Of a stretch of DNA of 37,235 nt, positions 16,601-23,527 are shown one piece after another. Each line of letters begins with the position of its first letter. Position 1 is the stretch's first letter. The position numbers and the translations under genes are program-made. The notes under the pieces are model-generated. The model had not been told where the DNA came from. It was given only the letters and a program-made list of their open reading frames with translations, and did not search any database. Where the stretch lies: assembly GCA_002353205.1 (NCBI GenBank), contig DEJE01000018.1:17077-54311 (forward strand). Direction: 5' to 3'. Source of the DNA: Prevotella sp. UBA2756 (lineage in GTDB: Bacteria > Bacteroidota > Bacteroidia > Bacteroidales > Bacteroidaceae).

Positions 16601-17545
16601 GTTGTAGGCGAGCAAGTCCTGCACGTTGGTGTGGTCGTAGCTGTAATATTCCACGTTGTCCTTCTCACGCTTACGCATTTCACCGATATCAATCTTGTTG
16701 GTTTTGAATGGCACCGGGAGCATGCTTACGGGAGTCGTACTCACGCGAGTGGGCTGCACTTCAGTGGTGAAGGTTCCCTCGGCCGTGAAGAACAATTTGA
16801 GCGACTTGATGGTCAGACCATAGAAAAATGCGTTCTTGGTTAATCTGAAATAGAGCTGGTTGCCCATGTCGTCACCCTGACGAGTGCGCGCAATGGTGTA
16901 TTCGGTGCCCTGATTGGCTTCGCTCATCACAATATTTCCATTGCCATTGGCATCCCTTGCCTGAGCCAACGTCTGTATGACCGGATTAAGATCGTTATAT
17001 TGGTTTCTCGCATTTGTGCTCCCCGTTGTCCATGGCTCGGTTTCGTAGAATCGCATGGTTAAATCGGTGCTCCCAAGGTTGTGGAAACCGGAATGGTTGG
17101 TATCTAAATCAACGCCGGGACAGATATCCACACCTTTAAGGTTGTTGACCAGCACCATCTCATAACCGTCGAAGCGGTAACCATTGGGCAGGGAGATGAG
17201 AAGGAAGGTGGGCATGTGGCCACCCACGATGACAAGCTCGTTGTCATAGGTTCCCAGTGCGGCTGACGGGTCGGCAATCTCTCCCGATTCGGTCACTTCG
17301 TCATCGTCGGATGTGGTCATTGTCAGTGCCAGCTGCTCGTGTCGCCACATGGCGCACAAACCGGCTGCCCATCCTGTTTCACCATCGTAAGTGAACGCAT
17401 GAATCAGACTACCATTCTTGGCGCTGATCTCCACGCTCTGCGCCCACCCATTGGTGGTGCCTGTGAGCAGGAGGAAGAGTGTGATGATCCAACTGCTGAA
17501 TGTTGAGAAAATTCTTTTTTCCATAATCGTATTCTTATTTGTCAT
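13619..17545 (-). CDS. large secreted protein of unknown function with C-terminal sorting-like tail
   Basis: The protein has 1308 residues. A signal peptide ends near TTNGWAQS; translation could also start at the in-frame ATG at 17524 (MEKRIFSTFSSWIITLF), which gives a more usual leader. No enzymatic domain was recognised. It contains several beta-rich, Asn/Thr/Tyr-rich segments (for example QVDNQNRLHYNTYYLHGTTS), suggesting a surface or matrix protein. The final 40 residues (SLSGMTIKNVSVNAG, then LPAGIYIVNNTKITVK) look like a beta-sandwich tail of the type seen in T9SS-like cargo. GC is uneven: one line in the middle (16201-16260) is 40% while one near the C-terminal end (13681-13740) is 62%. 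It probably forms an operon with the 74-residue acidic protein. Confidence 0.82.
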   Translation of the reverse strand: MTNKNTIMEKRIFSTFSSWIITLFLLLTGTTNGWAQSVEISAKNGSLIHAFTYDGETGWAAGLCAMWRHEQLALTMTTSDDDEVTESGEIADPSAALGTYDNELVIVGGHMPTFLLISLPNGYRFDGYEMVLVNNLKGVDICPGVDLDTNHSGFHNLGSTDLTMRFYETEPWTTGSTNARNQYNDLNPVIQTLAQARDANGNGNIVMSEANQGTEYTIARTRQGDDMGNQLYFRLTKNAFFYGLTIKSLKLFFTAEGTFTTEVQPTRVSTTPVSMLPVPFKTNKIDIGEMRKREKDNVEYYSYDHTNVQDLLAYNYLYQEDAVENGVPADIAGTKKIYQMYNDGKSYFGLKNGIYYVETPVEITNSSDNPAPIGYRIVGARINYAYGKDTQASHQDATTTHYITYTSDGTTYYLNSSARFGTSPVAWEITNQGYVHIGNTYLVCTSGGNRTLTTGNSSSNRRIQVDNQNRLHYNTYYLHGTTSASTAPTLSTNTSNLAVWETIETPEQDIPAFTAEEYKIQFYDREGNKIPEADGGLVTVNGSTPADAYFDDFGGLLNNDAIMFEIKGVDSGMALVNFELDLQALDPYIDKMDIVCTDANEVLKLTQSFTADNFSVSGGKFIFYVPEDYGDDLLTFTFSDLYSKYGDASYYEGDGDGFSRYSFVTSDYFLGKIDGNGNDGLYDEAYNPNAVYNAEGASKISTSTAGKYRFKFNNAEDLTGGEGSVEGASLEEYPFSVSTYFNTPNPGDKTASPPIAASNDKGEFISCQLQADQADQKSGTYYVFTADETRYNIAKKTTAWQHRFYAFYRMEIELRAKHFTPKLTWEKIYDATLYDKGNGKDGEDSMWGLTLDTSDTEIIDGKTVKVDGYLTYQEIINHIQGRGNVGDEDYIAPALDETNTNAPATMKQILYIDGSPLHAMINSSQGSDIIDLAELQPLLNVNALVYLPENTTSTEKNAAYKSSAGLFHTGGDVVVTDKQPFYSKYNVQVDAAKKATYTRLLTRPDYGQATNATVMLPFTLALTNGKHTNSKSSFTVNSMVKNAEMATIAGSSVDYGTAYFEPITGRTSEANKPYMIKVETVGESTGGETFSFVAEQTGAFIPKTPTPATTPTGPCQEKDADGNVGTITPIFSGKLLMGEKAQNSYDETTYYFTNYASYSGGKFDRAVTEDVFYFSKNKYVDLHTLYPGTQRYLMSYPFRGVYTYSIEEPPTTTSGAKLMKGFYISYDLDEMESAGFTTRLEELGTKADMMIRSGKGFITITATADQLFTIRSLSGMTIKNVSVNAGSTSTVNLPAGIYIVNNTKITVK

Positions 17546-17708
17546 ATTTGCTTTTTATTGCTGTTTCTTAGGTTGCTGATGACTCTCTTGTTCGCTGCCG
17601 TCTCCGCGGTCCGCCTTTGCTGTTAATCTGTAACTTATATCGACTGATTTTCTTTGGATTGTAAGCGTGGCGAGCGGTTTTTGCGCTGCTTTGTCAACGA
17701 AATGCGTA

Positions 17709-17716
17709 CAAAGTTA
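17709..17716 (-). promoter_or_regulatory. candidate -7 element for the 1308-residue protein gene
   Basis: CAAAGTTA on the plus strand reads TAACTTTG on the minus strand, matching TAnnTTTG. It would give a leader of about 160 bases before the start at 17545. The leader shows no recognised riboswitch. Confidence 0.5.
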
Positions 17717-18033
17717 TGAATTATTTCCGAATCTTGAAATATGTTAACGGAGAAAGATATTAAATTCTGTCAGTTTGAAATAAAATCCTGTCAAACAAGT
17801 AGTTGTAATTCCGCGAGGAGCAAAAACGGCGTTGATAGACGTTCGTTGGCGCTTGGTGGGGAAAACTATGGAATAAGACGGGAAAAACGACGGGTTGACG
17901 GTTGCGCCGGAGTAGGAAAATCCGTTCGGAAGAAGTTGTTTGTCGCAATTTTTCACAATGCCGTTCTGCGACATGTCCATGCCGTTTTTGTTTCATCAAG
18001 AAGAGCGTTTTTGCCGTCCCCAGCGCCCGTCCT

Positions 18034-18318
18034 GCACTGCCAAAATGCGGGTGTCGCGCCGCCGTTGCGCCCCTCAGCCATGCCATAATACCCCGTCAGC
18101 CATGCCATGAAGTTTCCGTTGCGTTGCAAAACAAATTAAATTGCCGGGCAAAACAAATGAGATTGCCGAGCAAAACAATTTAAATTGCTGTGCAAAACAA
18201 ATGAGATTGCACGGCAGAAACCATGCTGCGGCACCGCAAGACAGCGACAACGGCAGCCTGTAACGGCTGCCCGTGCAAGACAGTGCGAAGGGGCGAGCCT
18301 ACGCAAAAAAGTGCAAAT
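18034..18318 (+). repeat. degenerate 22-base-period array 1 (GC-nnn-GC core)
   Basis: Thirteen consecutive units begin with GC at 18034, 18056, 18077, 18099, 18121, 18143, 18165, 18187, 18209, 18231, 18253, 18275 and 18297. All intervals are 22 bases except one of 21. Most have a second GC five bases on. Central units share GCAAAACAAAT...ATT and create TTGC-nnn-GCAA dyads; outer units vary (for example GCCATGCCAT twice). The period is not a multiple of three, so it is not coding. The rest of the 17546-18415 gap (about 17760-18030) holds no recognised feature beyond the promoters listed. Confidence 0.8.
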
Positions 18319-18364
18319 TAGGTTTTTTTTTCACATTTATAGTGGGCATATCGTAGAAAAAGCG

Positions 18365-18372
18365 TACCTTTG
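18365..18372 (+). promoter_or_regulatory. candidate -7 element for the FKBP cluster
   Basis: TACCTTTG matches TAnnTTTG and is followed by the FKBP start at 18416. No good -33 element was found at the usual distance. Confidence 0.55.
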
Positions 18373-18415
18373 CGGCTGATTTTGTATACAATATTATTTT
18401 TAGAGAAAGAAAAAG

Positions 18416-19021
18416 ATGGACAAACTGAGTTACGGTTTGGGTCTCGGTATCGGCCAGCAGCTGGCGCAGATGAATATCGAAGGCCTGAACATCGATGATT
18501 TTGCCAGTGCCATTCGCGACGTGCTCAGCGGAGCAGAGCTGAAAGTCGGCCATCGTGAGGCACAGCAGATTGTGCAGGATTACTTCCAGCAGCAGGAGAA
18601 GAAGCTCAACGCCGAGCGCGAGGAGAAAGGCAAGGCTGCTAAGGTGGAAGGCGAGAAATATCTGGCAGAGAACGCCAAGAAGGACGGTGTGGTGGTGACC
18701 AAGAGCGGCCTGCAGTACATGGTGCTGCGCGAAGGCACGGGTCGACAGCCGAAGGCTACTGACAGCGTGCGCTGCCACTACGAGGGTTTCCTCATCGACG
18801 GCACGGTGTTCGACAGCAGCGTTCAGCGCGGCGAGCCCGCCACGTTCGGTCTGCAGCAGGTCATTGCTGGCTGGACGGAAGGTTTGCAGCTGATGAAGGA
18901 GGGCGCCAAGTATCGCTTCTTCATCCCCTACCTGCTGGCCTACGGTCCGAGCGGTGCCGGCAACAGCATCCCGCCCTACGCCGCGCTCATCTTCGACGTG
19001 GAGCTGCTGGCCGTGGTATAA
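18416..19021 (+). CDS. FKBP-type peptidyl-prolyl isomerase, no signal peptide (cytoplasmic)
   Basis: This 201-residue protein has a short FKBP N-terminal dimerisation region (about 1-85, starting MDKLSYGLGLGIGQQL) and a C-terminal FKBP fold (about 98-200). Active-site residues look intact: Tyr and Phe-Asp in CHYEGFLIDGTVFDSS, Trp in VIAGWTEGL, and Tyr in LLAYGPSGAG. It would catalyse cis-trans isomerisation of prolyl bonds and assist folding. It begins directly with mature-type sequence, so it is predicted to stay in the cytoplasm, unlike its two neighbours. It is first of three FKBP genes in a row. Confidence 0.9.
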   Translation: MDKLSYGLGLGIGQQLAQMNIEGLNIDDFASAIRDVLSGAELKVGHREAQQIVQDYFQQQEKKLNAEREEKGKAAKVEGEKYLAENAKKDGVVVTKSGLQYMVLREGTGRQPKATDSVRCHYEGFLIDGTVFDSSVQRGEPATFGLQQVIAGWTEGLQLMKEGAKYRFFIPYLLAYGPSGAGNSIPPYAALIFDVELLAVV

Positions 19022-19023
19022 GT

Positions 19024-19133
19024 CATAAGGTTACGAGGTTCTTCGCAGGCAAAGCGACCAAAGGTCGAGCGATGAGGTTGTTCCGCACCTCGCACCCCCG
19101 TACCTCGCACCTCGTACCCCGCACCTCGATTCT
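19024..19133 (+). repeat. intergenic repeat cluster between FKBP genes
   Basis: After the FKBP stop come GAGGTT-rich sequence, the 32-base two-hairpin element, and a run of CACCTCG/YACCCCCG/GTACCTCG units (about 19085-19132). An open frame across it into the next gene is an artefact of the repeats. Confidence 0.7.
19041..19072 (+). repeat. 32-base two-hairpin element, copy 2
   Basis: CTTCGCAGGCAAAG, CGACCAAAGGTCG and AGCGA match copy 1 (11369-11400) at 30 of 32 bases. The flanks are GAGGTT on both sides (19035-19040 and 19074-19079), different from the AGAGTT flanks of copy 1. Confidence 0.7.
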
Positions 19134-19161
19134 AACATTTAATACAACAATAAAAAGAAAA

Positions 19162-20061
19162 ATGAAAAAACTTACATTCGTAGCCGCTATGGCTATTGCA
19201 GCCGCCACGTTCACATCGTGCGGCAATTCCGCTCCGAAGGCAAACATGAAGAGCGACGTTGACACGCTGAGCTATGCCATGGGTGTGGCACAGTCGGAAC
19301 AGCTGAAGAACTATCTGATTCAGGGTATGGGCATGGACTCAACCTACATGAGCGACTTTGTGAAAGGTCTGAACGAGGGCGTCAACGCCGGTGACGACAA
19401 GAAGAAGGCCGCCTACTTCCAGGGTCTGCAGATTGGTCAGCAGATCAGCAACGCCATGATTCCCGGCATGACGCGCCAGGTGTTCGGCAACGACAGCACG
19501 AAGACGCTCTCGACGAGCAACTTCGTGGCCGGTCTGCTCTCTGCCCTGGGCGGCGAGAAGGCCATTTTCGACGCCGCGCAGGCCCAGAAGCTGGCCGAGA
19601 GCCTCTCTACGAGCATCCGCGCCAAGCAGTTCGTGAAGAACGTGGAAGCCGGCAAGAAATACATCGAGACCTTTGCCAAGGGCGAGGGTGTGCAGAAGTT
19701 CAGCGTGGACCGCATGGACTCGATACGCAACGTGCGCCTCAAGGGTGACGTCTACTACAAGGTGCTGAAGGCCGGAACCGGTGCTATGCCCAAGGCCACC
19801 GACAAGGTGAAGTTCGACTATGAGGGCAAGACCATCGACGGCAACGTGTTCGACAGCTCGATCAAGCGCGGCCAGCCCATCGTGACAGCCGTGACGCAGC
19901 TCGTCCCCGGCTTTACCGAGGCTCTGCTCCACATGCCTGTGGGCAGCGAGTGGGAGGTGGTCATCCCGCAGGAACTGGCCTACGGCGAGAACGGCAACCC
20001 CAGCATCGAGCCCTACTCGACCCTGATTTTCAACATCAAGCTCATGAGCATTGAAAAGTAA
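19162..20061 (+). CDS. FKBP-type peptidyl-prolyl isomerase, lipoprotein
   Basis: The start at 19162 gives MKKLTFVAAMAIAAATFTSC, a lipoprotein signal with Cys20 as the modified residue. An upstream in-frame extension falls in repeats and is rejected. The 299-residue product has an FKBP N-terminal domain (about 30-190, with SYAMGVAQSEQLKNYL) and an FKBP fold (about 205-298). Tyr and Phe-Asp are kept (DYEGKTIDGNVFDSS), but the Trp at the floor of the pocket is Phe (LVPGFTEAL), which may lower activity. It is expected to be anchored in the periplasm or outer membrane. Four bases separate it from the third FKBP gene. Confidence 0.9.
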   Translation: MKKLTFVAAMAIAAATFTSCGNSAPKANMKSDVDTLSYAMGVAQSEQLKNYLIQGMGMDSTYMSDFVKGLNEGVNAGDDKKKAAYFQGLQIGQQISNAMIPGMTRQVFGNDSTKTLSTSNFVAGLLSALGGEKAIFDAAQAQKLAESLSTSIRAKQFVKNVEAGKKYIETFAKGEGVQKFSVDRMDSIRNVRLKGDVYYKVLKAGTGAMPKATDKVKFDYEGKTIDGNVFDSSIKRGQPIVTAVTQLVPGFTEALLHMPVGSEWEVVIPQELAYGENGNPSIEPYSTLIFNIKLMSIEK

Positions 20062-20065
20062 GGGT

Positions 20066-21022
20066 ATGAAGACGACCATACTGTTGGCACTCGCCGTTGC
20101 GGCGGGTGCCTCTTTCTTTCCCGCCACGGCTGAGGCCAAAGCCAAGAAAGGTAAGAAGAAGGCTGAGGTGGCGCTGACGACGACGCTCGACTCGCTGAGC
20201 TATGCCGCCGGGCTGGAGGCCACGCGCAACTTCGAGGCGTTCCTGAAGAACCAGTTCAAGGGCGACGAGAAGAAGCTGGCCGCCTTCTACCGCGGTTTCC
20301 AGGAAGCCATGGCGCGCGAATACTCCGACGACATGACGGCCTACAGCCTGGGGCTGTCGTTCCCGCAGCGGCTGAGGGAGTCGAACTTCAAGTATATGAG
20401 CGAGGAGGCTGCCGCCGAGCTCGACTTCAATCTCTTCATGAGCGGCTTCGAGGCCGGCATGGACAACGACACGCTGCGCATGGGCAGGCAGGAAGCAGCG
20501 CACCGCATGGTGGCCGGGAGAGAGGCCGGACTGGCGCGCCGCACGAAGGAAGCGGAGGCTTTCATGGCCCAGCACAAGGCTGAGGAGGGCGTGAAGACGA
20601 CGGCCTCGGGACTGCAGTACAAGGTGGTGCGCGCCGGTTCGGGTGCCACGGCGAAGGCCACCGACGAGGTGGAGGTGAAGTATGAAGGCCGGTTGCCCGA
20701 CGGTACCGTCTTCGACAGCTCCGACCGTCAGCCCACCAAGAGTGCCACCTTCCAGCCCTCGAAGCTCATCAAGGGGTGGTGCGAGGCGCTGACGATGATG
20801 CCCGAGGGCAGCGTGTGGGAGATCTGCATCCCCTTCGACCTGGGCTACGGCACGCGCAAGGTGGGCAAGATTCCTCCGTGCAGCCCGCTGCTCTTCACCC
20901 TCGAGGTGGTGAAAGTGACCGAGAAGAAAGCGCCCGAGCACAAGATTCAGTACTCGCCCGTGGTGCCCGGTGAGATGAAGCCAATGAAGGGAGCACTGCA
21001 GGAAAAAGCGGTTAAAAAATGA
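20066..21022 (+). CDS. FKBP-type peptidyl-prolyl isomerase, periplasmic
   Basis: I take the ATG at 20066, four bases after the previous stop. It gives a type I signal peptide (MKTTILLALAVAAGASFFPA, cleavage near ATAEA) followed by a Lys-rich stretch. The 318-residue product has an FKBP N-terminal domain and an FKBP fold (about 185-280) with VKYEGRLPDGTVFDSS, LIKGWCEAL and LGYGTRKVGKIPP. A C-terminal tail of about 40 basic, proline-containing residues extends beyond the usual FKBP end. It is predicted to be soluble in the periplasm. Confidence 0.88.
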   Translation: MKTTILLALAVAAGASFFPATAEAKAKKGKKKAEVALTTTLDSLSYAAGLEATRNFEAFLKNQFKGDEKKLAAFYRGFQEAMAREYSDDMTAYSLGLSFPQRLRESNFKYMSEEAAAELDFNLFMSGFEAGMDNDTLRMGRQEAAHRMVAGREAGLARRTKEAEAFMAQHKAEEGVKTTASGLQYKVVRAGSGATAKATDEVEVKYEGRLPDGTVFDSSDRQPTKSATFQPSKLIKGWCEALTMMPEGSVWEICIPFDLGYGTRKVGKIPPCSPLLFTLEVVKVTEKKAPEHKIQYSPVVPGEMKPMKGALQEKAVKK

Positions 21023-21028
21023 CTTTAT

Positions 21029-21075
21029 GCAACATTTTGGCGGGCAAAACATTATTTTTCCTGTCAAAATGTTGC
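21029..21075 (+). promoter_or_regulatory. 11-base perfect inverted repeat before the Lrp gene (candidate operator)
   Basis: GCAACATTTTG (21029-21039) and CAAAATGTTGC (21065-21075) are exact complements 25 bases apart. The right arm covers the -33 element of the putative lrp-type promoter. No T-tract follows, so simple termination is unlikely. An autoregulatory site for the Lrp-like protein is inferred. Confidence 0.6.
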
Positions 21076-21102
21076 GTATATCAATGGAATTTCCTATTTT
21101 TG
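21072..21102 (+). promoter_or_regulatory. candidate promoter for the Lrp-dipeptidase-LicD operon
   Basis: TTG (21072-21074) and TATTTTTG (21095-21102) are 20 bases apart, matching the Bacteroidetes pattern. The start codon follows at 21154. Confidence 0.62.
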
Positions 21103-21153
21103 CTATCAAATTGCGAATTAATTCAACAAAAATAGGAAATAAGAGACAGTTTT

Positions 21154-21609
21154 ATGATCGACCTACTGGACAAAAAGATTCTTAGCATCCTTGCCAAGAA
21201 TGCGCGCATCCCGTTCAAGGATGTGGCCGCAGAGTGTAACGTTTCGAGGGCTGCCATCCACCAGCGCGTGCAGCATCTGCTGGAAGACGGCGTCATCACA
21301 GGGTCGGGCTTCGACGTGAACCCGAAGTCGCTGGGCTATTCCACCTGCACCTACGTGGGCATCACGCTCGAGCGCGGCAGCATGTACAAGCAGGTGGTGG
21401 AGCGGCTGGTGCACATTCCGGAGATTGTGGAGTGCCATTTCACCACAGGCCCCTACACCATGCTCATCAAACTCTACGCGCGCGACAACGAACAGCTGAT
21501 GGACTTGCTCAACAACCAGCTGCAGGGCATCCCCGGCGTGGTGGCCACAGAGACGCTCATCTCGCTGGAGCAGAGCGTGAAGCGCGAGATACCGATCACG
21601 GTTGAATAA
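21154..21609 (+). CDS. Lrp/AsnC family transcriptional regulator
   Basis: This 151-residue DNA-binding protein has the usual Lrp layout: an N-terminal helix-turn-helix (about 1-60, LLDKKILSILAKNARIPFKD, then NVSRAAIHQRVQHLLEDGVI) and a C-terminal RAM/AsnC ligand-binding domain (about 65-145). Such proteins respond to amino acids and often control adjacent peptide or amino-acid genes. The gene is followed after 18 bases by a peptidase fusion, which fits that role. A perfect inverted repeat overlaps its promoter. Confidence 0.93.
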   Translation: MIDLLDKKILSILAKNARIPFKDVAAECNVSRAAIHQRVQHLLEDGVITGSGFDVNPKSLGYSTCTYVGITLERGSMYKQVVERLVHIPEIVECHFTTGPYTMLIKLYARDNEQLMDLLNNQLQGIPGVVATETLISLEQSVKREIPITVE

Positions 21610-21627
21610 AAACAGCAGGGAGACATC

Positions 21628-23472
21628 ATGGAGAATTTCAACCTTCAGTCGCACTTAGACGAGGTGTATGCTCACTTCCCCGAAGGCGACCGCAGGCCGG
21701 TCATCGGCATCACGGGCAACTTCAACGAGGGCGAAGCGACCCTGAGCAAGCGATATTATGATTCGGTGATACGGGCAGGAGGCATTCCTGTCATCATACC
21801 ACCCGTGGCCGACAGGCACGTCCTGGCCAACACTCTCGACACCATCGACGGGCTGCTGCTCAGCGGCGGCGCCGACCTGAACCCACTGTGGACGGGCGAC
21901 GAGCCGTCGACGCGCCTCCACCGCATCAACGAGGAGCGCGACCTGCCCGAACTGCTCATCACGCGGATGGCCTTCAACCGCCAGATCCCCATGCTCGGCA
22001 TCTGCCGGGGCATTCAGACGCTGGCCGTGGCGCTGGGCGGACACGTGGCGCAGGACGTCTATGAGGCGCGCGAACAGCAGGACGGACAGCCCGCTGCGAG
22101 GGAACGCTCGAAGATCTTCGGTCTAAGAAGCAACGCCCAGCAGGCTCCGGCGCTGGCTCCGATGATCAAGCATTCGCAGGAAGCGGGCCGCAGCGAGCTC
22201 ACCCACAGCGTGAACATCGGGCAGGGGTCGATGCTCTACGGCATCTACAAGCAAGAGAAGATTTTCGTCAACAGCTTCCATCACCAGGCCGTCAGCGACG
22301 GCGGCAAGCGCTTCGTGGTCACCGCCACCGCGCCCGACGGCGTGATCGAGGCCATCGAGAGCTCGGAATACAAGCCCATCATGGGCGTGCAGTGGCACCC
22401 GGAGTGCCTGGAGAGCGGACTGCCGCTGTTCCAGTGGCTCGTCAGGCAGGCCACCACCTTTGCCGAAGCGAAGCAGCTGCACCGCCGCATCGTCACGCTC
22501 GACACCCACTGCGACACGCCGATGTTCTTCCCGCAGGGCATCCGCTTCAACCAGCGCGACCCGCGCATACTGGTGGACTTGGAGAAAATGACCGAGGGAC
22601 AGCTCAGCGCCGTGACCATGGCCGCCTATCTGCCGCAGCCGAAGATCGGTGAGCAGTTCTCGCAGAAGGTGGCTTTCGAGGTGGGAAGCCCGATGGAATA
22701 TGCCGACCTGATCTTCAACAAGATAGAGAACATCGTGCAGGAGAACAGTCGGTACATCAGCATCGCGCGCACGGCGGCCGACCTCTACGAAGACAAGCGC
22801 AAGGGCCGCAAGAGCATCATGTTCGCCATCGAGAACGGTCTGGCCCTGAACCACGACGTGAAGAATGTGCAACACTTCGCACAGCGGGGCGTCGTCTACA
22901 TCACGCTCTGCCACAACGGCGACAACGACATCTGCGACTCGGCCAAAGGGTGCAACACCCACAACGGCGTGTCGCAGTTCGGCGAGCTGGTCATCGAGCA
23001 GATGAACAAGTATGGCATCATGGTCGACCTGAGCCATGCCGCCGAGAAGAGCTTCTACGACGCGCTGAACATCAGCCGAACGCCCATCGTGTGCAGCCAC
23101 AGCAACTGCAGGGCACTGTGCGACCATCCGCGCAACCTCACCGACGACCAGCTGCGGGCACTGGCACGCGTGGGCGGTCTGTGCCATATCACGCTCTACG
23201 GCGGCTTCCTGAGAGCCTCGGGCGAGGCCACGGTGCTGGACGCGCTGGCTCATCTGCAGCATGCCATCGACATCATGGGCATCGACCACGTGGGTCTGGG
23301 AACCGATTTCGACGGCGACGGCGGCGTGCGCGGACTGGCCGATGCCTCCGAGCTCATCAACTTCACCACCCACCTGATGCACCGGAAGTACAGCGAGCGC
23401 GACATCGAGAAGATTTGGGGCGGCAACTGGCTGCGCCTGATGGCTCAGGTGCAGCGCGAGAGTGAGAAGTGA
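21628..23472 (+). CDS. fusion of class I glutamine amidotransferase (peptidase C26) and M19 membrane-dipeptidase domains
   Basis: The 614-residue protein lacks a signal peptide. Residues about 15-280 are a PuuD-like gamma-glutamyl hydrolase: VIGITGNFNEG at the start, the nucleophile Cys126 in MLGICRGIQTLAV, and His257/Glu259 in VQWHPE completing the triad. Residues about 288-612 are an M19 (renal-type) dipeptidase, with metal ligands His294 and Asp296 in LDTHCDTPM, VDLSHAAEKS, VCSHSNCRALCDHPRNLTDD and GLGTDFDGDGG. Both active sites look complete. The combined enzyme could free amino acids from gamma-glutamyl compounds and from dipeptides in the cytoplasm. It lies between an Lrp regulator and a glutaminyl-cyclase/M28 gene. 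Confidence 0.9.
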   Translation: MENFNLQSHLDEVYAHFPEGDRRPVIGITGNFNEGEATLSKRYYDSVIRAGGIPVIIPPVADRHVLANTLDTIDGLLLSGGADLNPLWTGDEPSTRLHRINEERDLPELLITRMAFNRQIPMLGICRGIQTLAVALGGHVAQDVYEAREQQDGQPAARERSKIFGLRSNAQQAPALAPMIKHSQEAGRSELTHSVNIGQGSMLYGIYKQEKIFVNSFHHQAVSDGGKRFVVTATAPDGVIEAIESSEYKPIMGVQWHPECLESGLPLFQWLVRQATTFAEAKQLHRRIVTLDTHCDTPMFFPQGIRFNQRDPRILVDLEKMTEGQLSAVTMAAYLPQPKIGEQFSQKVAFEVGSPMEYADLIFNKIENIVQENSRYISIARTAADLYEDKRKGRKSIMFAIENGLALNHDVKNVQHFAQRGVVYITLCHNGDNDICDSAKGCNTHNGVSQFGELVIEQMNKYGIMVDLSHAAEKSFYDALNISRTPIVCSHSNCRALCDHPRNLTDDQLRALARVGGLCHITLYGGFLRASGEATVLDALAHLQHAIDIMGIDHVGLGTDFDGDGGVRGLADASELINFTTHLMHRKYSERDIEKIWGGNWLRLMAQVQRESEK

Positions 23473-23473
23473 G

Positions 23474-23496
23474 GTTCGTACCTCGCACCCCCGAAT
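23474..23496 (+). repeat. short YACCTCG/YACCCCCG repeat
   Basis: GTACCTCG then CACCCCCG directly follows the dipeptidase-fusion stop, in the same orientation as the larger blocks at 9921, 13199 and 19085. Confidence 0.55.
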
Positions 23497-23527
23497 ATAG
23501 TATAAACCAATCATAAAAAAGATAAAG

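Noticed and set aside
18034..18318. CRISPR array
   Set aside because: Units are degenerate and contiguous, with no identical repeats separated by unique spacers and no cas genes in the window. The same holds for the second 22-base array and the CTCTCGG repeats.
17741..18379. Small frames in the large gap before the FKBP cluster
   Set aside because: They cross the 22-base array or have no domain, signal or start context, and their period (22) is incompatible with coding constraint.
21029..21075. Simple terminator for the FKBP cluster
   Set aside because: The loop is 25 bases and no T-run follows the right arm. The overlap with a promoter favours an operator, although a dual role cannot be excluded.
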